Below are positions 36,109 through 47,940 of a DNA stretch of 64,000 bases, one piece after another. How positions within the stretch are numbered: the stretch's first letter is position 1; each line of letters begins with the position of its first letter. A program made the translations under genes and the position numbers. The notes beneath the pieces are model-generated. The model saw only the letters and a list, made by a program, of their open reading frames with translations, had not been told where the DNA came from and made no database searches. The stretch is from the NCBI GenBank assembly GCA_034509925.1, contig CM067531.1:1522501-1586500 (forward strand), in the 5' to 3' direction. The stretch comes from Hirudinaria manillensis. Lineage: Eukaryota; Annelida; Clitellata; Hirudinida; Hirudinidae.

Positions 36109-37379
36109 GTCGGTGTTGTTGTGGTCGGAAGCATATGTTTATTTGGTCAGACGTGTATGTTGATATGGTCGGAAGTATATGTTGATATGGTCATCAGCAA
36201 CAACACCATTCAGACTTCATGTGATAGATCCAATATGTTGATATGATCGGGAGAAGAAGTCGATATAATTGTTGGTTTAATATCTTGAAAATTGGAAGAA
36301 TATCTTAAAAATAGATAATACTCATACATGGTTTTCCTTAAAAATTATAACCGTCATGAGTAATATTTATCACGAAGAGGGTTTTTAAAACTAGAAGCAG
36401 AAACATCGGACCGACTTTCAGCAAGAAATCAATTATTTGACAAGAAATCAAATATCTTGACAGAAGCGAAAGTATTTTCCAAAACATGAAAAAATAATTG
36501 GGATGTTTATCGGGAAACATGTAAAGACAATCTTTACAGCTTAATTCCGAATCACAGAATCAAGGGCATCGAACGGGTTCAAAAGAGTTCCAACATGCGA
36601 GCTTGACAACAAATTGCGTGAGCCCGGACTCAGGAAACCGCTTAACGTAACTCAAAACGCAGCAGTTCCACTGAACCAAATTTAAAAATTAATACATCAA
36701 ACGAATCATGAAACTATCTTCTACAATTTGTATTTTTTAAATTTTCTTGCAAATCCACCTATTTTGTTCACGAGGCCAAAACGACATGGACCACTCCGCT
36801 GCGTGTTGAGTCAACTTCGAACTCGAAACGCAGCAGTTCCACTGAATCAATTTTAAAAGTAGATACATCACACGAATCATCAAACTATCCTCTACAATTT
36901 GTATTTCTTAAATTTTCTTGCAAATCCACGATTTTGTTCACGTTGCCAAAAACGACATGGAGCCAGCATAAATATATATTTATAAACAGTGGTAAAAGAA
37001 ACTTTATGGCCTACCACTTTTTTATACGATAACCTTGATTTTAAAAGTCATACAAAGCCCAAAATAAGAGGATATGTACAGTATTCACATAGAATATATA
37101 TCTTAATTTTTTTTACTTTGATTAAGAATTAAGTGTAAATTCAAATGGATTCTTAACCCAATCATTAATTGTCTGAAAAATATTTAGTTGAGATGATTAA
37201 TGTAGAGATTTAATATGGTCCAAGATTTATGGATGATCACGTAACTTTTTCGTAGTGGACAGGAAGAAACACTTTTCACCGGGTTTTCCTGGCCATGACT
37301 TTAACGGAGTTCACTCATAATCGTTGGCAATCGCATCTCCTTTCGGCAGATCTCGTTGTCTAGACGATCGCTTGCTTGC

Positions 37380-37530
37380 ATCACACCAGACTTGCGACCA
37401 CCACTTCTGCTTCACCCCCGCACTGTCTTGAACGTGATGTCGTGGCGCTTCTTGAAATTGTCCAGCCAACCGTTCGCTTGCGTTTCTGAGCTGACATTTG
37501 CCAATCTTCACTCCAACTCGCAATTCTCAC
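37380..37530 (-). pseudogene. CENP-B-type HTH (pogo/Tigger transposase) remnant
   Basis: A minus-strand frame reads NGWLDNFKKRHDITFKTV, the recognition-helix block GWLxxFKKRH of CENPB-type DNA-binding domains in pogo/Tigger transposases. Stops occur on both sides. No DDE domain seen. Confidence 0.55.
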
Positions 37531-37754
37531 ATAAAATCTCGACGTTCACTCTCATATTCATTGCACTCCCATTCAACTTTGCCCATTCGACCAATCAAAT
37601 TCCATGGAATGTTCCATCACTTTCTTTAATCATCCCTCAGCAACAAGTCCTGGAAAGTATTAACCCGATCAATTCTTAAAAATACAAGGTAATGTCTCTT
37701 AATTACTTCCCCGTACTGGAAATATGTCCTTAACAGGACAAAATTTAAGCCAGC

Positions 37755-37973
37755 TTACAAACAAACCTCGTCCGGCCCGCAATTGACATTGGAGATGGTG
37801 ACCCAATGTGAACCAACGTTCAAAATTTGAACAAATTCACCCGAGGGAAGTTCAGCGATGAAGCTGTGATGAAGCGGTGTCAGAGATACCGTGCTCATGA
37901 CGTCGGTATCATAGAGGCTGGAAATAAAATTGAAATTGAATAACCATGTAAAACAAAACTTTTTACCCTCCAA
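37755..37973 (-). pseudogene. Ulp1-like (C48) protease fragment of transposon origin
   Basis: The minus frame contains GEFVQILNVGSHWVTISNVN; the His-Trp pair is the catalytic-His block of C48-like proteases, and this QIL-x-x-x-x-HW-x-x-x-S form is common in transposon-borne copies. The Asp and Cys parts are missing. Confidence 0.5.
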
Positions 37974-38894
37974 TTGTTTGAAATTTATTTTTAAGCAGCA
38001 TTTGTGCCAAGTTTATGTGCTGCGAGGAAAACTCTGAAGATTACAAGCATGTCTATATCAAAGAAAAACGTAAAGTTATATTATAGAAATATATATCACT
38101 CAAAAGATAAGTCTCAAGATTCCAAATAGAAAAAAGGAAAAGTTTCCCTCGCAATGGTCACGCGGGATATTAAGATTTGAAATTTAAACTATTTGAAGGA
38201 TGGCCGTTATCGGCGCGTCCAATGGAGAAACATTTTGGGTCAAATAAAATTAATAAATGGAGTTACAGGAAATTTCAAACTATAAATTATAGAGGATAGT
38301 TTTTTAATTAATTTGACATATTTATTTCTGAAATTGATTCAGTTGAACAGCTGCATTTCGAGTTACAATTTTCGCCGGCTAGCGATTTATTCCTAGACTT
38401 GTAACTGGGTCTTTTCTGCAGGCTCCATGTCGTTTTTGACATCGTGAATAAAATAGGTGGATTTGCAAGAAAATTTAAAAAATACAAATTGTAGAGGATA
38501 GTTTCATGATTCGTTCGATGTATTAAATTTTAAATTTGGTTCAGTGGAACTACTGCGTTTTGAGTCACGGCAAGCGGTTTACTGAGTCCGGGTTCACGCA
38601 ATTTGTTGACAGGCTGCACTTTGGAAGTGTTTCAATCGCAACTTTGAGGAGGTATTTCTCACCTTTCTTATTTAGATTAAAAGTACATGCTATATGTTTT
38701 TTGAAAGGTCTTTCTAAGGGGAATTCATTTTTCTAACTCTTTCGTCTGAAAACCTCTCGGACGGGCCATAAAATCGGCTTTAACCGCTTTTTTAGTAATT
38801 AATAAATGTTTCCGATTTTTTAGATATCTTATTGGAGTGTCTACTATTTTTTAAAATAGTCCGCAAATTTTTATCATAAACGGTTGATTTTTAA

Positions 38895-40486
38895 ACGTTC
38901 CAAACGTGATGCTAGGTTTTGTTGCAGATATCACATTCGTGTCCTTATGAGATATTTTGTATTTTCTCTCTGTCGGACAAAACCAAATTATCAGAAGATA
39001 AAAAGGAATGCAGTGAAATCAAAAGCGACAGTCTGCCATTTATGCCAGGAGATGACAGAGTTAATGAGGTTGCTAAAGAATTCATTCGCAACCATTCCAT
39101 CCACAACAACATTTTTCATTCTCGCCTTCAAAGAGGTAACTGGTAATTGAAAGAGCAATTTTGATGTGATAACTAAAAATTGCAGGTGAAGTCAACAAAT
39201 ATCTTAAATTCAATTCAATTTTTAAATAAAATTAGTTACAACCTTTTACTTTAATCAGACTGTCGGACTATGGATTCAAAAATAAAATGTTTTGAAGCTA
39301 AGGACAACTTTGAAAATAAATCAGTTATACCATGTGATTTGCATGACAAGTAAGTTGTAATTAGACAAAAAGAACAGTTAAAATTGTGAATATTATTGGA
39401 ATGTCATATTCCTAGAATAAATTATAATATCATAATTTAAATGGTCAATGTAAAAAAAGTTATAAATTCAATAGGCTGTCAGGCCGACTGGACTGACAAA
39501 AATGGAACATCTTTGGACTATGCAAAATAATGATCATCAACCCAGCATTAAAACGATCCAAGAATGCAAAGCTATGTGTGAAGTCACCACTTCCTGTTCA
39601 TCAATTGATTGGTTTCATAGTGAAAATATGCATGGCTGTTGGTGGCACAAATATCCTTATGATGCAACAAAAGTTTATCAAAACAGCAAAGCATCTCATC
39701 ATGTTGTTGATAGAACGGTAAAAACAGTTGACAGATGCATTGGCAAGGGTAAGGACTGTTCTGTGAGAATTGAAATGATGTTTAAATTTTTTAAATTTCT
39801 TTATTAATATCTATGGAAATGTTAGAGATTATGGAGTGAAAGTGTTTGTTTATCAAGAGTGATTCATGGTCATTTATTGAACTTTAATTTGATTTGATTT
39901 AATTTTAATGTAATATACATCATTTACAGAGCTATCAGGCATTACTCAGAAATCATTTGATAAAGGATGTTGAATTTTTATCTTTAATTTCTTGGTTCAA
40001 TTGTTTTCCATTTTGTAATTTCTATTCTAAATAATACTCTGTTTAGGTTTTGTGACTTTGCCTCCAAACAAACCTGCATCAAATGAAATAAATATTGTAA
40101 ATTTAGTTTGTAAGTTCTTTTAAGAAATAATTTAAGATTTAAATTAACATAAATGAATCTCAGTAAAACTTGTAGCATGGACATTAATTCTCATCCTAAC
40201 TGCTTCTTTGATTATAGTATCTTTTCTTTATTGGAAGAGGTGAGGATATCATTTCTAAATAAGACCTACTTTTTATTTACTCAATTTAATTGTTTTATAA
40301 TTGGAAGTACTATAATTGTCAGGAAACAAAATAAAAAAAATAAGCTCAGAAATAAAAGATGCTAAGACTTTAGTCTCAACGGGATACCAAACTGTGAAAA
40401 AGAGTAATTCCAGCAAAGCAGAAAGGAAACCAGTGAGATATGGTGGTACGCTTGGAGATCTTTATACAACTGTTACCATGACTTGA
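38895..40486 (+). pseudogene. Receptor-array copy D: 5'-truncated, frameshifted receptor
   Basis: Exon 1 begins mid-domain: CPYEIFCIFSLSDKTKLSE follows unrelated DNA, so the leader and first cysteine are lost at the edge of the fold-back element. Exon 2 (39259-39350) has one extra base near its 3' end compared with copies B and C. Exon 3 (39475-39748) has a second indel giving an early stop, though the remainder (HQPSIKTIQECKAMCEVTT onward) is well preserved. The stalk (40048-40110), helix (40178-40241, LILILTASLIIVSFLYW) and tail (to TGA at 40484, ending GDLYTTVTMT) remain nearly intact. The damage looks recent. Confidence 0.8.
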
Positions 40487-41329
40487 ACATTCTCTAATTT
40501 GTTGAATTGATTTATGTTTGCTAATAATTTGTCATTTGATAATGCCCTCAGAATGTTTTGAAAATGTTTTGCATCTTTTTTTTATCAGGCAGCAAGTATG
40601 AATTCCTGCAGATGATATATTTAAGGGTTATTTTCACTACTTAATTTACTAATAAATACGCGTGTTTTCCTGCTAATATGATGAATTACCAATTTATTAC
40701 GAATTATGAATTTATTAAGTTAGTTTTTTTTCTGGCAACCTTCTTTGTATTATTGAAAGTGGAATAAATATTTTTCACCGTTTTATAAACATTTACTTGC
40801 ATTTGTTAAAGAAAAGAGAGTGACAAAAAAGTGCTATTTTACTTTTGTTTTAATAAACTATAATAAATGACTTGTAGAGGGATATAATAATTTTCCAGTT
40901 CTGGACGTGATTCCAGAAACTAGGAGGACCTATATTGAGTTAATTAAAATTTAAAAAATTAATAATATGTGTTGCCTTCTTAAAAGAAGCAAAAATGATT
41001 GGTTGCCCTTCGAGACAAAAATAATGTCTGTTTAGGACCTTTCCAAATCAAAATGTTATTAAATATTTCATCAGATTTATTATCATAATAAATAAATTAT
41101 AACAATAAAAATAAAATATTTGGAATATAAATTACTTTCTTGCAGAAGCGAACATGACATCTTCTCCATCACTATGTCCCACTTAAGGATTTCCTATACG
41201 TAATCGAGCACACAGCTACAATCTCTGAGTCGAAATGTTCATCCGAAATTACTTTTATAGTTTTCTTTTTTATCTTTGATTAAAAATGTTTGCAACTTCA
41301 CGATAAGTTTTTATAAGTTTCATTAAAAC

Positions 41330-43006
41330 ATGGATGAGAAATCGCTAATTTTGATTTTTGTATGCATTTCTCCAGCAATAAATGGACACTATGCTTGGTG
41401 TGGTCGTTACGTTACATTTTGTCTTTTCTCTTCTTTGGGCGAAGTCGAGTTATCTGAAATTAAAAATGTATGCAGCAAAATTAAAAAAGATAGTTTGCCC
41501 ATTGTACCAGGAGATGAGAGAGTTAAAGAAGTTGCCAAAGAATTCATTTGCAACTGTTCAATCACAAACAACATTCTTCACTCTTTCGTGCAAGACGGTA
41601 AAGGGTATTTTAAAATATTTTTAAGAAGGTATCGTGTGGCATTGTTAACGCATCTCTTAAACTAGATATTTTGATCAGACTGTCAATGTGTGTTATCAAA
41701 CCGAAAAGGTGTTTTAAACACCTTTGTTTATGAAGATAAGGAGGACTTTGAAAATAAATCCTTGGATCTATTGATTTGCATGACAAGTAAGTTGCAATTA
41801 GATAAAAGTTACAGTTAAGATTTTGAAAATTGTTAGAACATTATGTTGCGATAATAAATTATTAATATCATAATTTAAAAGAGGTTGCATGAATATTCAT
41901 TAACATCAAACTATAAATCCAACAGATTGTCAAGCCAACTGGACTGTCATAAATGAAACAGCTTTGGATAATGTAAATATTAATTATCAGCCCAACATTG
42001 AAACAATCGAAGATTGCAAAGCTTTGTGTGAAGTCAACATTTCCTGTTCGTCAATTGATTGGTTTCATAGTGAAAATATGCATGGCTGTTGGTGGCACGA
42101 ATATCCTTATGATGCAACAAAAGTTTATCAAAACAGCAAAGCATCTCACCATGTTGTTGATAGAACATTAAAAACATTTGGCAGATGCACTGGCAAGGGT
42201 AAGGACTATTCTGTGAGAATTGAAATGCAAATTATAAGTCAGGATGATTCTTACTTTAATAATATCTATGGAAAGGTAATTAGATCTCCGAGCAAAATGA
42301 TTTGTCAAGAGTGATTTGAGGATTTGGGATGTTTTGTTGGACATGAATATCTAATATAATTAGATGATGATGATGATGATGATGAATGACAATCAAAATT
42401 AATAATCAAAGTACAGGCACCAATCAATATAATTATAATTTCACTTTTTTCACTTTTAAAATTATGGTTCACTTAATTCCTCTCATAATTTTTATTATGT
42501 AAGTTGTTTAAATTACTTTTTTTTATTTTTAGGTTTTCTGACTGAAGTCACAATAGGACCACATCAAACAAATGTCATGAATTTTATTCGTAAGTTTTTG
42601 AAAATGAATTTTATAAAATAATTATAAAATAATAAATTTCAATAATTTGTAGCTTGGATACTGTTTGCCATTTCAATTGCTGTCTTGGGTTTTGTAATTT
42701 TTCTTTGTTTGAAGCGGCGGTGAGGATTTGATATATGTCATTTTGAAAGGAGAGATATTTAATTAATATAACATACTTAATTAATTTAACATACTTAATT
42801 AATTTAACATACTTAATTAATATAACATACTTAATTAATGTAACATAATTAATTTAACATACTTAATTAATATAACATACTAGGATAATTTGTTAATTTG
42901 CTCTTTGAAACATATTTGAAGTGGGAGAAATCAATTCAAACACTGGAATCAAAATGAACATCATTATGAAGGATTAAATTTGGATTATCAAGAAATTAGA
43001 TTTTAG
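41330..43006 (+). CDS. Receptor-array copy E: lectin-like/PAN receptor with short two-tyrosine tail
   Basis: Six exons: 41330-41597, 41679-41786, 41926-42198, 42533-42589, 42653-42719 and 42922-43006, giving 285 residues with phases 1,1,1,1,2 and a final TAG. Leader MDEKSLILIFVCISPAING (about 1-20), lectin-like region (21-125, with CLFSSLGEVELSE and DLLICMT), PAN domain (126-216, CEDCK-type pair DCKALC, CSSIDW, GCWWHE, GRCTGK), stalk, helix WILFAISIAVLGFVIFLC (about 237-255) and a 30-residue tail ending HYEGLNLDYQEIRF. The tail holds YEGL and LDYQEI; the latter fits the ITIM consensus. Exon 2 is 18 bp longer than in B and C owing to a palindromic insertion. The tail acceptor (TTTGAAG before TGGGAG) lacks a strong pyrimidine tract, so the last exon is less sure. 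Confidence 0.75.
41706..41726. repeat. Palindromic in-frame insertion in copy E exon 2
   Basis: AAAGGTGTTTTAAACACCTT is nearly self-complementary. It accounts for the six extra codons of this exon and keeps the frame open. Confidence 0.7.
42752..42885. repeat. Tandem repeat of about 19 bp in the last intron of copy E
   Basis: Units of CATACTTAATTAATTTAA repeated about seven times with small changes. Confidence 0.88.
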
Positions 43007-44600
43007 ATGACAGGATTCGAAATGTCAAAGGATGTGATAATTAAAACTGGGAACAATATTGGAAAGTGATGTGTGAAAGTCAATCAGGAGACTAAGTATC
43101 AATTCATTGAATGGAACATTTTCCAATTTATTGGGACGATTTATGCATGATAGTCATATGTGATTTATATGTATTTGAAAAATTAGTAAAATAACATTTT
43201 GAACATATTTTACATTAATTCTGTTTGGTGCTTCATAATTTTATAACTCAAGAATTTGTTTTTATTTGTTCTTTATTCACTCAAGTATTCTTCCTTAAAA
43301 GCTGGAAATGCCCTGATACTTTTCCTTAAAGGAAATGTAGTTTGCTATATAATGCCAATTATGAATGGTTGTTTACTGATAATATAAACAAGATTATTGT
43401 TAATAAGTGTGTGACAATGGCCTTCTCTGACTGAACATGCCTTTTTGACTACAGAGGGATATAAAACAAAAAATGGTCATGAGGCTGTTCATAAGCAACA
43501 ACACCATTCAGACTTCGTTTGCAAGAGTAGCAGATTGTGGTTTCCATGCTATGCGTCATCACTACATGTAATTGCCTGGTAATGACAATATTTTCAGCAT
43601 CCCTAAGTGAAGCTTAGCATGATGAGACATCTATTATCGCTCTGTGATTTTCTGCATTCAATTAGTAAACTGTTATTATCTTTTTTCTTTAAAATTGATT
43701 TGCAATACATTTTTTAAGTTGATGATCTCCTGAAGTTTATAATTTTAAGCAAATTGCAATTATTTTGACTTGGTAGTTGGCTTTTCGGTGAATTGTTTTT
43801 ATTGAGCTAAAAAAAGTATCTTCAGTGAAGATCCAATGGAATAATAATAGTGAATAATAATTTGTTTGAATGTCAAAAACGATGAACTTGGTAAACGACA
43901 TTATTTGGTTTTGAATTACCAGGAAATTGAGAATTGAATTACGAGGCCATGGTCGCTGCTTCAATTAAAACAGTTGAAAGTAATCATAAGAAATTATATA
44001 AAAATATATATTAATTAGTAAAAGTAATTATCAGGCTCTCATAAACAGCTGCCTCTAATCACATGCAGAATTATTCATCTTTTTCTTGTCTTTACAAGAT
44101 TTAGAAAGAAACGTTTCTGTCTTCTCTGTGTGAGTGGACATTTAAGAGGACTGGTCTTGCCAATAATTTAAATGTAAAATAAAACCGTAAAATTAAACCG
44201 TAAACAATAAGTGGCTGCTTTAAGTTCTGCTTAATATAAAATTCTCAAGCTCAAATAAATAAGCTAACACTATTGGTAAAATACTCCAGTCATTTACAAT
44301 TCTGTTGCTAAATAACATTTACGACAATTTCTGTTGTGCCTTTATTGATGTCCTCAAAGCTACCAGGCTACACAGCAATTAGGGACTATATTAAAATTTA
44401 AAAAAATTAAAATACGTTTTGCGAAAATGATTATACAATATATACACTTATAGTTGTCTATATGTGACTAAATATAATATCTATTTACATAATATGCATT
44501 TTCGTTATCAAATCTTAGGAAATTAAGATTTTAATCAATTATTTAATTATATTCATTATTGTAATAATTAAATTAATAATAAAAAATATTTGAAATATAT
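43007..44600. other. Spacer with segmental duplications
   Basis: 43530-44260 is related to 23210-23740, and 43860-44040 also matches 33640-33690 and 35740-35900 (GATGAACTTGGTAAACGACA, ACCAGGCCATAA-like blocks). No gene seen. Confidence 0.6.
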
Positions 44601-44890
44601 GTTGCCTTATTGCAGAACTGAAAATGATTAGTCTGGTTTTCTCAATTTCTGGCTAAACGTCATTTTAGGGATTTCCCAAACGTGTTCGCGCACACAACTA
44701 GAATCTCTGAAATTTAAAAAATTTTTCTTCAATTTGATTAAAAATGTTTACTATTTCCCAATAAATTTTAATATGTTTCTTGAAAAGAATGTTTTAAAAT
44801 TACTAATTTTGTATTTTATGTATATGCCTTAAGCAATAAGTGAGGAGTGGTTTTTATGATAAATTTTGTCTTTTCTCTTCGTATATACGT
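44600..44890 (+). pseudogene. Receptor-array remnant: upstream region and decayed exon 1
   Basis: 44600-44760 resembles the upstream block of type-1 copies (AATCTCTGA, TTGATTAAAAATGTTT). 44790-44880 matches exon 1 of copy B (TACTAATTTTGTATTTTATG, AGCAATAAGTG, TTTTGTCTTTTCTCTTC) but with deletions and stops. Downstream exons are absent. Confidence 0.65.
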
Positions 44891-45256
44891 CAATTAACTT
44901 GACTGAAACATGATTAGCCTTGCCAACAGTGACTTCAGGGAAACAATGTCACTTTAAAAACTATAAAATAAAAGAAATAATGAACAAAATTTCTAAATTA
45001 TTTTTTTCTTGGTCCTTGGATCGAAATGAATAAACTCAAGATCGACAAAATTAGATTTAACTTCTCCAAGATCAACAACAGGATGTAAAACGGTCATTAT
45101 TAGCAATTACACGCTCACAAGGATTATTATTATTTCTGATGGGTTTGACTGCATTTTGTAAATAAACTAGTGTTTCAATATTGGAACCAACTGTGTGCTA
45201 TAATACAAACTTAATTAATCAAAATTGTATTATTGTTACAATACTGCAAGCAGGAG

Positions 45257-46570
45257 ATGAATCAATTACTTTTGGCACTTTTAATTTTTTCACAAATTTC
45301 TGAAACAAGAGGATTGTCCACTTGGTGTAGTCCTTACGACACATTCTGTTTGTTTTCTGAAGGGAATGAAGTCAGAGTTTCCAGTTTATCAGAAGCTCAA
45401 TTGAAATGCAGTGAAATTAAAAGCGACAGTTGGCCCGTTGAATTAGGAGACGAGAGAGTTAAAGAGGTTTTTATTGAATTCATTAACAACCATGCCATCT
45501 CCAATGTCATCCTTAATGTTTTCAATCGAAATGGGAACTGGTATTGGAAGAGCAACATCAGTGAGTAAATTAATTAGTGGTTTAATATGGACTTAATTAG
45601 GCATTAACAAATTCTCAAATGTAATATCCTGGGAAAGAATTCATTTTTCAAATGGTTTTAAGAAATCAGCAAAATTTTTCACAGGTATACCTTCTCCAAA
45701 AGATCAAAACTTTCAAGAAGACAAGGATATTTTGTTTTATAGCAAAAACTTTGAACATAGTTCCTTTTTTTCTTCTGTTTGCAGGACTAGTAAGTTTGTT
45801 ATTTGTTATTTTGTATCTATGATGGATTGTAGCGGTAACACGGAAAGAATGCTTTTACTACATTTATTGAGTTAGAACGACTATAAGGACGACGAGAGTA
45901 CATGAGTTTAGAACAAATACTATTTTTCCCGAAAGATATTATCAACATCCTTATAAATTTAGCAAAAAATGTTCACAGATTGCTATGCCACATGGACCGA
46001 GACAAGTCATACGGGTATGGATAATCTCAATGCTACACATTTTCCCCAGGCTAACACATTAGAGAAATGCAAAGAAGTTTGTGAAAGGAATGCAACATGT
46101 TCATTCATTGATTGGACTTCAAATGAATGCTTGATCCACAACAAACGTTACCAGTCATCGAGGCTTCGCTCAAAGAGGGAAACTTCTTATCATGTAATCG
46201 ATAGATCATCAAAATCAGTTGATAAGTGCATCGCCGAAGGTTATTAAATAATTTAAAAAAAAATTGTTTTAATTGTTACGACTTGTGTTTGGTCATAAAT
46301 AGTAACTTCCTATTCTGCATTAATAATGTTTTGAGCCGTTGTTTGATAAGCATTATAGAAATTTGTTTTGAATATTTTCTGAGTAGGTCTTAATACAAAT
46401 GGATCAAAATTACCACTGATTTCAACATCGCCGATTCCAACAAGTAATTTTTTTAAAATCTAATAGCATGTTAAATAAAACTAATTCAACTAAATTTATT
46501 TCCTGCAGTAACCGTGTTGTTGTACCTTCATCAAGCTGCATTATTTGGCTCATACAAGTTGAGTTGCTAG
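45257..46570 (+). CDS. Receptor-array copy F: lectin-like/PAN protein lacking a membrane helix
   Basis: Exons 45257-45560, 45685-45789, 45979-46239, 46387-46443 and 46509-46570 are in phase and give about 262 residues. Leader MNQLLLALLIFSQISETRG was chosen over the Met eight codons upstream because it starts the hydrophobic stretch. Lectin-like exons read WCSPYDTFCLFSEGNE, KCSEIKSDSWPVELGDERV, NGNWYW and, from exon 2, ILFYSKNFEHSSFFSSVC. The PAN exon keeps six cysteines (NCYATW, KCKEVC, TCSFIDW, ECLIHN, DKCIAEG) but is otherwise diverged. Its donor is weak (GTTATT). The final exon gives ITVLLYLHQAALFGSY then TAG, not a membrane helix, so the product would be secreted or the gene is losing its 3' end. 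Confidence 0.58.
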
Positions 46571-47940
46571 CGCTGGGGTCATTCCTGAGGTCACCATGAA
46601 TTGTAATTAATTTTCCTTTGCAGTTTTTTTTTTACAGAAATGTTATATTTTAATAAACATACTATTTCTTTTCAGGGAGAGCAATACTCAAGAAGATAAT
46701 TATCCCAGGCTTAGGCAATTATTTGACCAGCCAATTTAAACATTATTACAAAGAGGCACTTCGAAATAACCCTGGGTTGGAATTTTTGCCAATAAATTAA
46801 TTTGCTAAAACTGCCTGTTTCTCAAAGGACCTAGAATTAAAGAAACTTTGAGTAATTATTTAACTTCGGGCAAACATTAAATATTAAATTGTGTTTCCAT
46901 CAAAGCGGATTAGATAGTTTACATAACATTAAAGTATTATTGTGAATTTTTATTATTCGTTAAAGTTGTATTAATGAAGGGACACGATGTTGTTAACCTG
47001 GCTTTTCTCGTAATTATAAGCCAGCATAAGATTTTTAGATAAGATGAGGTAAGATTGGTCATAAGCCTAAGCCCTGTTCGAGCGGACTGGCTAATTACTT
47101 TTCAACGAGTTCGAAAACCATGGATTTTCCAAATATGACATTAAATAAGAATATAATTTTCTGGAATATTGGACAATAAGGGACATTCAATTGTTTAGTA
47201 AAGTTTTTAATTATTGTGGCGAGTCGTCACAGAGTAAAAAAAAAAAACTTTGTATGCTTATGCATCCTAAGTTCTGCAAGCAGATTTAACAACGCCGTTT
47301 TTCTAACAATACCGAAAAATTAAAACTCTTCGATAGAAAGCAATATGATAAAGAATTTTGGAAAAAGATTGCATTTCATTGGTTCATTTTCGGATTGAAT
47401 TTTTCCACGACTATAACAATTAGTTATTTAAAAGTGGACGTCAAATAATAAAGAAATATTCAGCGTTCAATCGAGGATAAGGCAGAATCAATGATTTTTC
47501 ATTTGTTTAAAATATAATTAAAGGTTTAAAAGTTATTTGATTCAACACTAATTATTAACGTCAGTTTTTTTAGAAGTATAATTTTGTAAAATTCCCGAGA
47601 AAAAGAAAAGTAAAATTAAGTACGGGCAAATTCTAAGAAAATGATGACTAGAGCTTCTTGAAGGAAAGACCGATTATCAAGGACAGAATGCTTGTTCACG
47701 AAAATAATGCTTTTTAAATAATAAATAAATAATATTCATTATTAAATGAATTAATTTATTAATATTCCTGAATTTTAATAACCTTGTAAATCTTCAGCCA
47801 GTTGATAGGTGATTCGACTTAATGAGGAGTTTAATTATCTTTCAACGATTTCCAAAAAAGTTTGGGGACTCGAAAGAAAGCAGGATATGGATAGTTAGGT
47901 TAAGGTTGCTTATCCAGCTTTGAATTGTATTTCTCAAGAA
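46571..47940. other. Spacer; upstream block shared by type-2 copies
   Basis: Around 47150-47420 resembles 55600-55850 (TTGTTTAGTAAG, GAAAGCAATA, ATAAAGAA, GATTACATTTC). A possible decayed tail exon of copy F lies at about 46677-46800. Nothing else supported. Confidence 0.45.

Larger units (their letters stand above)
36575..38640. mobile_element. Fold-back element with long inverted repeats and captured coding debris
   Basis: Left arm 36590-36970 and right arm 38285-38617 are inverted copies (CAACAAATTGCG at 36610 versus CGCAATTTGTTG at 38596; CTTGCAAATCCAC versus GTGGATTTGCAAG). Each arm contains two tandem subunits of about 190 bp sharing CAGCAGTTCCACTGAA and TCTACAATTTGTATTT. Outer ends fade, so boundaries and target duplication are not certain. 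Inside are a CENP-B/pogo-like HTH remnant and a Ulp1-like protease remnant. The element sits exactly where copy D lost its leader exon. Confidence 0.65.

Noticed and set aside
37356..37679. 107-residue plus-strand frame in the fold-back element
   Set aside because: It is opposite the CENP-B-type HTH remnant and has no recognisable features.
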